From IMG/VR virus record IMGVR_UViG_3300024344_000163, positions 1 through 20,394 of that record: a stretch of 20,394 bases of DNA, one strand, 5' to 3'. Positions 7,702 through 14,297 of this stretch are shown in pieces; positions within the stretch are counted from its first letter, which is position 1; every line of letters starts with the position of its first letter. The notes below the pieces were generated by a model, which was given only the letters and a program-made list of their open reading frames with translations, was not told where the DNA came from and made no database searches. Made by a program: the position numbers and the translations under genes. The stretch is from a virus.

Positions 7702-7803
7702 TAAGTGGACAAAAAATGTCCAGTTTTCATGTCCAGTTGGGTCAAATGTCCAGTTTTTGAATCTGGAAATGTCCAGTTTTTCAGGTCGGAATTTTGTCCA
7801 ATG
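7702..7803 (+). repeat. right integrase arm-type repeats (TGTCCAGTT array)
   Basis: Direct copies begin at 7717, 7730, 7747, 7770 (all TGTCCAGTT) and 7795 (TGTCCAATG, running into the int start codon). One inverted copy, TAAGTGGACA, lies at 7702-7711. Spacings are 13, 17, 23 and 25 nt. Placement between the tRNA core and int, with matching copies on the far side of the core, indicates P'-arm sites for the integrase. Integrase bound to the last copy would sit on its own start codon, which suggests autoregulation (inference). Confidence 0.65.
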
Positions 7804-9099
7804 ACTGTTTCAATCGATAATTACCTATCTGTCCAAAAAGAATTTACCTTTCGTTGGAAGTTATTTAAGAAGAGCGGAAGCCCATATATTTACGTCAGGG
7901 ATTCTTGGAAAGGTGCCGAAAGGATTTCCATCAAGCCTCTACGGATAGATGACGTTACTAATTGTCAAACAGCTTGGAGTATGGTCCAAGAAATTAAGGA
8001 CAAACATTGGTCGGATAATGTACAAAAAGTAGAGAAAGATTCGTATTGGAAATCTCATGAAGTTTCATTCAATGATTTTCTAACTAGTAAAAACAAAGCA
8101 TCAACAAATATTGAGTATTTCAGTCTTTGGAGAAATTTAAAAAGAAACGAAATTAAAAGAACATCTAAATCGATCCATAGATGGTTATGGGAAAAAACAT
8201 GTGGATCAAAACCATTTCAGAAAAGATTAGATTTTTTAAAACAAGTACAAATTTATGTTCGTAAACAGGAAGCAAAATATCCTACTTGGTTTACAGAAGA
8301 TGAATATCTAACGCAAAGAGGAATGCATAATGAGTATCGCAAGATGAGTGAAGGAAAGAAGAAGAAGAAAGAAATGCATCCACCTAGAGCAATTGTTTCT
8401 AAGAAACAAATGGAAGATTATCTCGATGCCAATATCGAAGAGTTTCCATGGCAGTGCTGGTGCCTAGCCATGATGATGAATTATGGATTACGCAACCATG
8501 AGCTTTGGTATGCCAAGCCACTTGAGAATCTATTTCTTCTTATCCCCGGAAGATTAACAAAATCACCTGAAGACCATAAGGTATGGCCTGCCTTTGCCGA
8601 TTGGGATAAGAGATACAATTTATTCCGTAATTTCAAGAAGCATCAGGGGCACTTAAGAAGCAAATGTAGACCGAAGATTACGAGTGCAACTCGAACTGGT
8701 GTGACTTATCAAGTAGAAGATAAAGCAGCTTATGACAATGGAATTGGTCAGAACAATTCTCAGCTTGGAGAATATATTACGAGAAATACTTTGGGGGCTA
8801 GTTACAAAACCAACGCAATAAGAGCATCCAAGTTAAGAACTGCATGCATGCCACCACTCTTAGCAAAATCAACTGATGGATTGGATCGGATGATCGAGGC
8901 ATTGCCATATGATTTACGCCACACTTGGGCTGTAACCATGCACTTAGAACCAGCCTTTGGAGATATTCCGATAGAACAATGTGCCGCAGCAATGGGACAT
9001 GGGGTCGGAGTTCACAAAGACAAATATCTCTTATGGGCTGATAATGAAAAACAAGAAGATCAATTTATAAAGAACTGGAAGCATCCATTCGCAGCCTAG
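7801..9099 (+). CDS. int: tyrosine recombinase (phage integrase)
   Basis: A 432-aa protein from ATG 7801. The catalytic set is visible: R231 in YGLRNHEL, a likely K254 in GRLTKS, Y370-D-L-R373-H374 (Tyr replaces the first His of HxxR, a substitution I recall from other cyanobacterial integrases), H400 in MGH, and nucleophile Y409 nine residues on in HKDKYLLW. Residues 1-60 form the likely arm-binding domain and about 85-190 the core-binding domain. A longer frame from GTG 7705 only translates the TGTCCAGTT repeats (KCPVF units) and is rejected. It should catalyse integration and, with a directionality factor, excision at a host tRNA-Met gene. Its stop abuts the stop of the converging gene. 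Confidence 0.92.
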   Translation: MTVSIDNYLSVQKEFTFRWKLFKKSGSPYIYVRDSWKGAERISIKPLRIDDVTNCQTAWSMVQEIKDKHWSDNVQKVEKDSYWKSHEVSFNDFLTSKNKASTNIEYFSLWRNLKRNEIKRTSKSIHRWLWEKTCGSKPFQKRLDFLKQVQIYVRKQEAKYPTWFTEDEYLTQRGMHNEYRKMSEGKKKKKEMHPPRAIVSKKQMEDYLDANIEEFPWQCWCLAMMMNYGLRNHELWYAKPLENLFLLIPGRLTKSPEDHKVWPAFADWDKRYNLFRNFKKHQGHLRSKCRPKITSATRTGVTYQVEDKAAYDNGIGQNNSQLGEYITRNTLGASYKTNAIRASKLRTACMPPLLAKSTDGLDRMIEALPYDLRHTWAVTMHLEPAFGDIPIEQCAAAMGHGVGVHKDKYLLWADNEKQEDQFIKNWKHPFAA

Positions 9100-9339
9100 T
9101 TATTGAAAGAAATAATCCCTGCGAACACATGAAGGTAATTGATCTATTTTGCTAACTGATATATCGTCGCCACACCAAAAACAATCTTGAATATCTCTGC
9201 ATGTATTCATGAATGAACGGTAGTAAAGCAGCTTTAGTACAAAGCTAAATATTGGGTTTTGCTGAGTCCTGATCATGAACTTGATATTCTCGGCCTTATT
9301 GATTAATGACCAAAGCCTAAATTCTTCATGTAGTTCCAT
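9100..9339 (-). CDS. hypothetical protein, third gene of xis cassette
   Basis: A 79-aa protein with a strong AGAGGA ribosome-binding site, overlapping the preceding gene by 14 nt. It has a helical N-terminal half and a Cys-containing C-terminal part (NTCRDIQDCFWCGDDISV...LPSCVRRDYFFQ) with four Cys that might bind metal. No family is recognised. Being co-transcribed with the excisionase-like gene and facing int tail to tail, it could take part in lysogeny control (inference from position). Confidence 0.6.
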   Translation of the reverse strand: MELHEEFRLWSLINKAENIKFMIRTQQNPIFSFVLKLLYYRSFMNTCRDIQDCFWCGDDISVSKIDQLPSCVRRDYFFQ

Positions 9340-9481
9340 TGTCTTCCTCTAAATCTTGTATTTCTTCTGGGAATTCCATAGCGAATTCCATGAACTGAAT
9401 GTCATCAAGCATGTGAAGGGGAATACCAGATTTAGAAAATTGCTTCTTATGCTTGTGGTCTTCGAAGTTTGAGCTGGTCAT
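9326..9481 (-). CDS. 51-aa hypothetical protein, second gene of xis cassette
   Basis: The ORF begins MTSSNFEDHKHKKQFSKSG and ends in an acidic stretch EFPEEIQDLEEDNGTT. Its ATG overlaps the stop of the excisionase-like gene as ATGA, and its own stop lies inside the next gene. This double overlap is good evidence that it is translated. No motif is recognised; it is a short acidic protein that could be a partner of the neighbouring DNA-binding protein. Confidence 0.6.
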   Translation of the reverse strand: MTSSNFEDHKHKKQFSKSGIPLHMLDDIQFMEFAMEFPEEIQDLEEDNGTT

Positions 9482-9693
9482 ACTTTCTTGATTCTTCGTC
9501 TGATGACATGGTCTGGAGAAGAAAGCATTTCATCCACAGCAGCTCGTCTCCAGATTTTTCCACTATTGGGGTTTAATGGGTCTTTGTATCTGTAATGAGT
9601 TCCTTTGGAAAAATATTTCTCATTGCGCTTTAGGGTTCTCGGACTGATACCCAAGTACTCGCTCATGGCGATATTCGAAATCCAAGGCTCCAT
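9478..9693 (-). CDS. excisionase-like winged helix-turn-helix protein
   Basis: A 71-aa basic protein from ATG 9693 with an AGG ribosome-binding site 6-8 nt upstream. Residues 7-27 (NIAMSEYLGISPRTLKRNEKY) form a helix-turn-helix. The following wing (GTHYRYKDPLNPNSGKIWRRAAVDEML) matches the pattern of cyanobacterial and phage excisionase/MerR-like wHTH proteins. It opens a three-gene leftward cassette converging on int, so it is the likely recombination directionality factor, or a repressor of the divergent promoter. A longer in-frame version starting at 9873 is a shadow of the Lys-rich gene on the other strand. Confidence 0.7.
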   Translation of the reverse strand: MEPWISNIAMSEYLGISPRTLKRNEKYFSKGTHYRYKDPLNPNSGKIWRRAAVDEMLSSPDHVIRRRIKKV

Positions 9694-9774
9694 GTGACCT
9701 AACCTGACGTGTGTTGTTAGTGTATGGCTTATCTTGCAACGTGCAACCTTCTTAATATATAAGTGTCTTGCAAA
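9694..9774. promoter_or_regulatory. divergent control region between xis cassette and rightward operon
   Basis: It contains the inverted repeat TTGCA-ACG-TGCAA (9734-9746) and two direct CTTGCAA copies (9733-9739 and 9767-9773). Leftward, TTGCAC and TACACT are spaced by 16 nt, a fair sigma70 promoter for the excisionase-like gene. Rightward, TTGCAA (9734-9739) and TATATA (9756-9761) are spaced by 16 nt. The repeats overlap both promoters, which suits an operator that switches between them. All assignments are from motif reading. Confidence 0.4.
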
Positions 9775-10257
9775 ATGATGATGACTGAAGTCGAAGAAAA
9801 AAAGAAACTCACAGAAGAGGAAAAGAAGAAAGCAGAAGCTGCTAAGAAAAAGAAGGAGAAAAAGGAAGAACACGACGAACCTCTGTGGCAGGAGGTTTTA
9901 ACGGCTAGTCTGAAAGTAGGTATTCTTGGGTGGTCCGTACTAATTCTCACTCTTTCATATTGCAGTCTTCCAGAAAAGTTGACGTTTGGTACGACAGTTA
10001 TCGAAATCCCAGAGCAAGGAAATATTGATCCAACTTTCCCGGCAAGTTTGCTCGGCGGAATCCTCTCATCGCTAGGGATTGCGACGGCTACTGCTAAGAA
10101 GAATGGCAATGGAAATGGTGGTGGTTTAACAGAAGAAAAGTTAATGAAAATACTTGCCACGATGAATAATAATGAGCAAGTTATTAGAGTTCAAACCCCA
10201 ATCCACATTGTTGGCGGAGAGTTACTAAAGTCAGAAAAGACTAGTAAGGATAGTTAA
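9775..10257 (+). CDS. Lys/Glu-rich membrane protein, possible holin-like
   Basis: A 160-aa protein. Three ATG codons in a row (9775, 9778, 9781) are possible starts and no clear ribosome-binding site is seen. Residues 5-40 are a highly charged Lys/Glu helix. A transmembrane segment follows (VGILGWSVLILTLSYCSL), then a second hydrophobic stretch (FPASLLGGILSSLGIATATA), an Asn/Gly linker and a soluble tail. The topology and the following small coiled-coil membrane protein (1-nt TAATG overlap) recall a phage holin or membrane-remodelling pair, but the family is not recognised. Confidence 0.6.
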   Translation: MMMTEVEEKKKLTEEEKKKAEAAKKKKEKKEEHDEPLWQEVLTASLKVGILGWSVLILTLSYCSLPEKLTFGTTVIEIPEQGNIDPTFPASLLGGILSSLGIATATAKKNGNGNGGGLTEEKLMKILATMNNNEQVIRVQTPIHIVGGELLKSEKTSKDS

Positions 10258-10466
10258 TGTCTGATTCTGGATTGAATCTAGATGCCTCTCAAGAGGTCAA
10301 GATCACAGTGATGCAGCTCAAGATAGAACGTCTGGAAGAGAAGCAGGCAGATCTTCGAGAACGCTTGAAAGTAGTAGAGAAATGGGTAATTGGTGCAGCA
10401 GCCGTGATAGCAGCAGGGACGACTGTTGTAGGATTCGCTACCAACATTAGTAAAGCGTATCTTTAG
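10257..10466 (+). CDS. coiled-coil plus single-TM protein (XhlA-like topology)
   Basis: A 69-aa protein. Residues 10-43 form an amphipathic coiled coil (KITVMQLKIERLEEKQADLR...VVEKW). A C-terminal transmembrane helix follows (VIGAAAVIAAGTTVVGFA) and a short tail. This is the architecture of haemolysin XhlA-type phage proteins that act with holins in host lysis (family knowledge; the assignment here rests on topology). The start codon overlaps the stop of the previous gene, so the two are probably made together. Confidence 0.6.
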   Translation: MSDSGLNLDASQEVKITVMQLKIERLEEKQADLRERLKVVEKWVIGAAAVIAAGTTVVGFATNISKAYL

Positions 10467-10510
10467 AAGTTCAAAATTCTCTACGATATAGGTAAATAAG
10501 CAATCAACTG

Positions 10511-11038
10511 ATGAAACGGTTCGCTGTTTTAATAGGATTATTGTCGCTGTGCGGACCAGCAGGAGCTTCAGTAAGTCACAGAATTCAAAGTAATGTGCAG
10601 CTCACTGTAGACGGTGCAAGCACAACGGCTACTAGGATAGGGAGTTCGGTGTCTGCCAGTGGCATAAATGTCAAAGTGGGTACTGGAAATAATGATACTT
10701 TTGCTGGACTAACTGGTGGTTCTGCCACCGCAGCAGCTACGGTTACGCCGGGAAATTTTGAAATCAATACAGCCGGACAAAATTTCAGCTTTACAAATAC
10801 GGCGATTCAAGGGGATCCAATATCTACTCTGGCAGCAGGTGTAGCGGTAAACGCAACCTCTGGGCAGGCAGCTTCACTCCCAGCTTACGGACAAGTGACA
10901 TCGTTTGCCGGAGGCTCAAAAGGCAGTCTTGGAGCGACTTTGACCAGCGTAGGAGGGGGCACGTTGACCATATCGGCTGGAAATTCGGGCACGACCAGCA
11001 TAGGACAGTTCACGTCTACTCTTGAAATCAATCGCTAA
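10511..11038 (+). CDS. secreted phage protein (VSHRIQSNVQLTVDGA family)
   Basis: A 175-aa protein with a clear signal peptide (MKRFAVLIGLLSLCGPAGA, cleavage before SVSHR). The mature part is Ser/Thr/Gly-rich and beta-like, without Cys. The VSHRIQS.VQLTVDGA start is one I recall from marine cyanophage proteins. It is probably exported to the periplasm or incorporated in virions; the function is unknown. A 44-nt AT-rich gap precedes it, with GTAAATA as a weak late-promoter-like box and no obvious ribosome-binding site. Confidence 0.7.
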   Translation: MKRFAVLIGLLSLCGPAGASVSHRIQSNVQLTVDGASTTATRIGSSVSASGINVKVGTGNNDTFAGLTGGSATAAATVTPGNFEINTAGQNFSFTNTAIQGDPISTLAAGVAVNATSGQAASLPAYGQVTSFAGGSKGSLGATLTSVGGGTLTISAGNSGTTSIGQFTSTLEINR

Positions 11039-11042
11039 GAAC

Positions 11043-11510
11043 ATGAATCCAGACAGTCAAGGTTTAAATCGAATACTTCAAGCTGCTGATGCGTGGGCAT
11101 CCTCTGGACATACAGGGTTTCAAAAACATATAGGACTTTTTAAAGTTGGATTAATAGGAGCAGAAGAAGCAGCTCGCAGGTCATTAAACGACATTAAAAT
11201 TCTTGCGGAAGCTGGAGACAACACAGCAAAAGCGCTTGTAAGAAATGTTTTATACAAGATGTATGGAGAAGATACTTATAACGAAATGGCAAAGATTAAT
11301 TTAGCTGAAAAAAACCAGACATCTCAAGAAAATGTAGCTTCATCTATAAAAAAGGCTAAAGAATTAACCAATAAAATTATCACTAGCAAACCTGTGGCTG
11401 GTCTCAGGGGAAATCGTATGGCAATGGCTGCCTTAGCAGGACTAGGTGGAGCAGCAAGTGGTGCGACATTAGCAAGCCTATTGAATAAGGGAACTAACGA
11501 AGACTTATGA
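11043..11510 (+). CDS. hypothetical protein with C-terminal hydrophobic segment
   Basis: A 155-aa protein from ATG 11043, 4 nt after the upstream stop. An in-frame TTG at 11022 would only read back into the previous gene. It has a helical body and a C-terminal Ala/Gly-rich hydrophobic helix (MAMAALAGLGGAASGATLASLL), the same plan as the protein at 6319-7143. It is followed with an ATGA overlap by a secreted protein. No family is recognised; membrane association is inferred. Confidence 0.6.
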   Translation: MNPDSQGLNRILQAADAWASSGHTGFQKHIGLFKVGLIGAEEAARRSLNDIKILAEAGDNTAKALVRNVLYKMYGEDTYNEMAKINLAEKNQTSQENVASSIKKAKELTNKIITSKPVAGLRGNRMAMAALAGLGGAASGATLASLLNKGTNEDL

Positions 11511-11947
11511 AACGGATATTAGGTTTATTAGTAGTCGTACTAAGCTGGCCTAATGTTAGTCATGCAGTCCCTATATCGCCAAATTTCTCTTCGGGAAAGC
11601 TCGACTCGACTACCACCCAACGGCAGGTGATTTCGGAGGTTATAGTATCAGAAGATTTCAATACAGGCTGGGTTCATTCTGTGTCTGGCACAGGGATAAA
11701 GCCAACAACAGGAGTAATTAATCCAACGTCTCATACTGAAATCAGACATACGACATTGAACGGTGGAACAAGTACATGGACAGGTTTGGATATAAATACC
11801 TCTCCCGACTTTTCTCTAGTGACAGAAGGAGGAGCCTTCCAATACACCTCCAGTTACCAAGGTCCGGGGCTTCGAAATCGCACCCAAATAACTCGCACCT
11901 CAGAAATCGAAACCACGATTTCGAGTTCAAGCGTGTTCAGCCAATAG
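11507..11947 (+). CDS. secreted phage protein
   Basis: A 146-aa protein with signal peptide MKRILGLLVVVLSWPNVSHA and a beta-rich, Ser/Thr-rich mature part containing repeated TTT/TST segments and no Cys. It overlaps the previous gene by 4 nt (ATGA) and is followed within 3 nt by the next reading frame, so it is the middle of a run of co-translated membrane or secreted proteins. The function is not recognised. A structural or envelope-interacting role is inferred from the signal peptide and neighbours. Confidence 0.65.
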   Translation: MKRILGLLVVVLSWPNVSHAVPISPNFSSGKLDSTTTQRQVISEVIVSEDFNTGWVHSVSGTGIKPTTGVINPTSHTEIRHTTLNGGTSTWTGLDINTSPDFSLVTEGGAFQYTSSYQGPGLRNRTQITRTSEIETTISSSSVFSQ

Positions 11948-11949
11948 CC

Positions 11950-12729
11950 ATAAACCCAGTCATACCAAAGGTTTTAGGTTTAATATTATTAGTGCCGCAT
12001 AGTGTATTAGCCAGTGATGTTGGTGGTGTTTCAGCCACCTCCAATCCGGTCGCTAATAGCAGTGGTCAAGCGACTGTGAATGCATATCAAGTATTGACTG
12101 GAAATTTTATTAACTCTGCTTTTACTAATGGAGTGCAATGTCAAGCAGAGACTGTAACGATATCGCCATATATTGGTAGGAGTAAAAATATTAAGTTACC
12201 TTTCGTCACTAGCTATAAGGATCCGGTCTACGACATGCGAGATATTGACGGGGATGGCGCTCCAGATAATCCGGGTGCCATCTTGTTTGAGAAGGATGTC
12301 CTCACACAACAGAAGGATAATTTCTCCTTAAATTATGGAGCTACTCTCCAATGGTCTAAGCCCTTAGATTCAAAGTTACAAGCGCTGTGCAAAGAAGCAG
12401 CCAGTACAGAGATTGCTCTGAGAAAAGCAAGCCTAAATTTGAAAATACTTGACTACGAAATTTCACGTTTAAAACACTGTGGGACATTGCGGAAGGAGAA
12501 TATATATTTCCGAAAAGGAACGAAGTACGCCCAGATATGCGAGGACGTTGAAGTTGGGGAACATCCGACTTCAGTACCTGATCATGCTCATAATCTAGAA
12601 CAAATTAGCAAGGCTACTTCTTCAGATTCCTCTGCTCCAATCGGCGTTCACGAACGGAAAGCACCTTGGGCTTCTTCTTCAGAAGGCGAGGTAAAACCTT
12701 CTTTAAAGTCTTCTTCACCAGAGGCTTAA
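11950..12729 (+). CDS. secreted cyanophage protein of the DVGGVSA family, no canonical start codon
   Basis: The frame encodes a signal peptide (VIPKVLGLILLVPHSVLA) followed by SDVGGVSATSNPVANSSGQATV. Further on are the block DPVYDMRDIDGDGAPDNPGAILF and two late Cys (LCKEAA, HCG and YAQIC region). I recall this family from marine cyanophages as a putative virion structural protein. The open frame reaches back to 11776, but upstream residues duplicate the previous gene in another frame. No ATG, GTG or TTG stands before the signal peptide; the first plausible initiator is ATA at 11950, 2 nt after the previous stop. Its last 116 nt overlap the converging gene. Product length is about 259 aa. Confidence 0.65.
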   Translation: MNPVIPKVLGLILLVPHSVLASDVGGVSATSNPVANSSGQATVNAYQVLTGNFINSAFTNGVQCQAETVTISPYIGRSKNIKLPFVTSYKDPVYDMRDIDGDGAPDNPGAILFEKDVLTQQKDNFSLNYGATLQWSKPLDSKLQALCKEAASTEIALRKASLNLKILDYEISRLKHCGTLRKENIYFRKGTKYAQICEDVEVGEHPTSVPDHAHNLEQISKATSSDSSAPIGVHERKAPWASSSEGEVKPSLKSSSPEA

Positions 12730-13429
12730 CAAGCTTAAGAATGTAGTCACTCACTGGCTTCATTAAGACTGAACTAGTAACAGCTACAGCCGCCACAGCT
12801 CCTGTTGTTAAAGCAACTGGTGGTGGAGGTAGATATGTAAAAGCTATATCTTGTGGCTTCTCAGATATCCAGTTGGTGACACATTCACCATCTTCATTGA
12901 GTTCATATGACTCAACACGTTTGGTGCCAAATTTACCTTTACTACCAACAGGGGGATCATCTGGTCTTGGACATGCAGGAGGTTCAGGTGGTGGTGGAGA
13001 TGTAGGGGGAGGTGTTGGAGGCGAGGCACCACCAAATCCACTCATGTCAGCTCCTGTACCTTTATCATCTGTGCTTTGACTTTTAGATTTAGGTTGCTCT
13101 AGTGGTGGTGGTAATTGAACATTTTTTGCTGGTTCAATAACTGGTTGTAAATTATTGGGGTTATAGTCAAAGGCTGGCATGACGGGTTGTGTGCCGTCGC
13201 AGAGGAGTAAATTTCCAAATGGATCGTCCTCTATCAAGTTGTTGTTTCCAGAGGTCTCACGAGCCTCTACACAGCCCGGAACATCGACGATAGGAAAACC
13301 TATTGGACCAGTTATTAACTCCTGCGTGATGGGCACTGCAAGAGGGATACTATTAGGTACTGCTATCGCCCAGTCAGGTACTTCAGGAACCCTGACATTC
13401 CAAACTCTTATATCCCTTATATCAACCAC
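12614..13429 (-). CDS. proline-rich cyanophage membrane protein (DIRDIRVWNVRVPEVPDW family)
   Basis: A 271-aa protein starting at GTG 13429, directly after the stop of the upstream gene. The N-terminus MVDIRDIRVWNVRVPEVPDWA is a block I recall from marine cyanophage proteins. It contains VDVPGCVEARETS, a long Pro-rich linker (residues about 110-155), a hydrophobic segment (ALTTGAVAAVAVTSSVLM) and a very basic Lys/Arg tail. It is probably virion- or membrane-associated; the function is unknown. It forms a two-gene unit with the next entry. Its 3' end overlaps the converging secreted-protein gene by 116 nt. Confidence 0.7.
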   Translation of the reverse strand: MVDIRDIRVWNVRVPEVPDWAIAVPNSIPLAVPITQELITGPIGFPIVDVPGCVEARETSGNNNLIEDDPFGNLLLCDGTQPVMPAFDYNPNNLQPVIEPAKNVQLPPPLEQPKSKSQSTDDKGTGADMSGFGGASPPTPPPTSPPPPEPPACPRPDDPPVGSKGKFGTKRVESYELNEDGECVTNWISEKPQDIAFTYLPPPPVALTTGAVAAVAVTSSVLMKPVSDYILKLVKPLVKKTLKKVLPRLLKKKPKVLSVRERRLEQRNLKK

Positions 13430-13705
13430 TTAGAGATTAAGCGGTACTACGCCTCCAGTAGAGCTAGGCAGGGAAGGAATATCGACTTTTGGTAATGAGC
13501 CAGACACACCTTTCGTTAGTGCTGGAGTTATTGCCTTGATTAATTTATCTTGTAAATGCTGCTGGGTTGATGGATTCTTGAGATAGAAATATCCAGCAAC
13601 TGTGCCCCCAACAATCGAGATACTTATACCGAAACTCGCTATCGCAAGAATATTAAAGATTTTCATTGCTAATGCAAAGCTATCTTTAATTTTATAGGTT
13701 TTCAA
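13430..13705 (-). CDS. small cyanophage membrane protein (KIKDSFAL family)
   Basis: A 91-aa protein with a TTG start at 13705. The conserved beginning MKTYKIKDSFALAMKIFN supports this start. One long transmembrane helix follows (ILAIASFGISISIVGGTVAGYFYL), then a short basic region and a Gly/Pro/Ser tail. I recall similar proteins next to the DIRDIRVW family in marine cyanophages. Its stop abuts the next start (TAAGTG), so the two are translationally coupled. The function is unknown. Confidence 0.65.
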   Translation of the reverse strand: MKTYKIKDSFALAMKIFNILAIASFGISISIVGGTVAGYFYLKNPSTQQHLQDKLIKAITPALTKGVSGSLPKVDIPSLPSSTGGVVPLNL

Positions 13706-13711
13706 AATGGA

Positions 13712-13747
13712 ACAGATTGATTCACTATTTGTAAGTAGTTAATCTGT
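13712..13747. promoter_or_regulatory. inverted repeat in divergent gap
   Basis: ACAGATT (13712-13718) and AATCTGT (13741-13747) are perfect 7-nt inverted arms 22 nt apart. They span the gap between the leftward KIKDSFAL gene and the rightward HNH gene, and the right arm covers part of the HNH GTG start. It may be an operator or a weak RNA hairpin hiding the start. Confidence 0.3.
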
Positions 13748-14297
13748 GGTTAATCGAGGTCAGTCATTGATACCAGAACGCTGGGAGAATTACCGATTTG
13801 GACTAGTTGAAATCTCTAAGGGGGCTGCCCTCAGAAGATTTAAACAATCAATTAAAGACGAATGGGGATGCTGCGCTTATTGCGGCAAGGTACATGCTAA
13901 TGACGTTAAGATTCACTTAACCATTGATCATGTTCGACCAAAGGCTCACGGTGGTAGCAGTTTAAGAACTAACTTAGTTCCAGCTTGCTTGCCATGTAAT
14001 TCAGCCAAGGGATCTACTCGTGACTGGATGGTGTGGTATGAGGCACAATCTTTTTTCTGCCCCGACAGAGCTGCCAGAATAAAGACATGGATCAAGCCAT
14101 TGAACAACGATCTCTTCGACTTATGGTGTTTATCAGGAGGTGTTTCTAGTGAATCCAGACTTGACTCCAGAACAGAAGTTCATGCTTCACAGGATTGCGA
14201 TAGAAACGAAGGATTTATCGAGAGACGAATTAATCGAGGCGTTACTAGGTTGCTGGGAGGGCAGATTTGTACAGAAGCAAGCCTTTCTTGCTGCTAG
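13746..14297 (+). CDS. HNH endonuclease
   Basis: A 183-aa frame from GTG 13746. The HNH/zinc-finger signature is complete: C43-x-x-C46 (CAYCG), D61-H62 in LTIDHVRPKAHGG, N76 and C81-x-x-C84 followed by NSAKGS. It resembles the free-standing HNH enzymes common in T4-like cyanophages, and should nick or cut DNA with one metal ion (family knowledge). Residues beyond about 130 overlap the next gene, have Arg/Ser/Cys-rich out-of-frame composition and probably do not belong to the ancestral protein, which suggests loss of the original stop. It could be a homing nuclease or have a packaging or DNA-processing role. Confidence 0.8.
   Translation: MVNRGQSLIPERWENYRFGLVEISKGAALRRFKQSIKDEWGCCAYCGKVHANDVKIHLTIDHVRPKAHGGSSLRTNLVPACLPCNSAKGSTRDWMVWYEAQSFFCPDRAARIKTWIKPLNNDLFDLWCLSGGVSSESRLDSRTEVHASQDCDRNEGFIERRINRGVTRLLGGQICTEASLSCC

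Noticed and set aside
7705-7800. N-terminal extension of the integrase from GTG 7705
   Set aside because: The extra residues are only translation of the TGTCCAGTT repeats (KCPVF units); ATG 7801 begins the normal sequence.
7470-7803. CRISPR array
   Set aside because: Repeats are 9-10 nt, irregularly spaced, and flank a tRNA core; no spacer-repeat regularity and no cas genes.
9694-9873. Upstream extension of the excisionase-like ORF, and the other minus-strand ORF 9729-10160
   Set aside because: Both are antisense shadows of the Lys/Glu-rich gene on the plus strand, giving Phe/Ser runs.
11776-11949. Upstream part of the 317-aa ORF
   Set aside because: It is an out-of-frame reading of the secreted-protein gene 11507-11947, rich in Arg/Ser, and places the signal peptide internally.
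13179-13433. Plus-strand ORFs inside 12873-13433
   Set aside because: Antisense shadows of the recognised DIRDIRVW-family gene.
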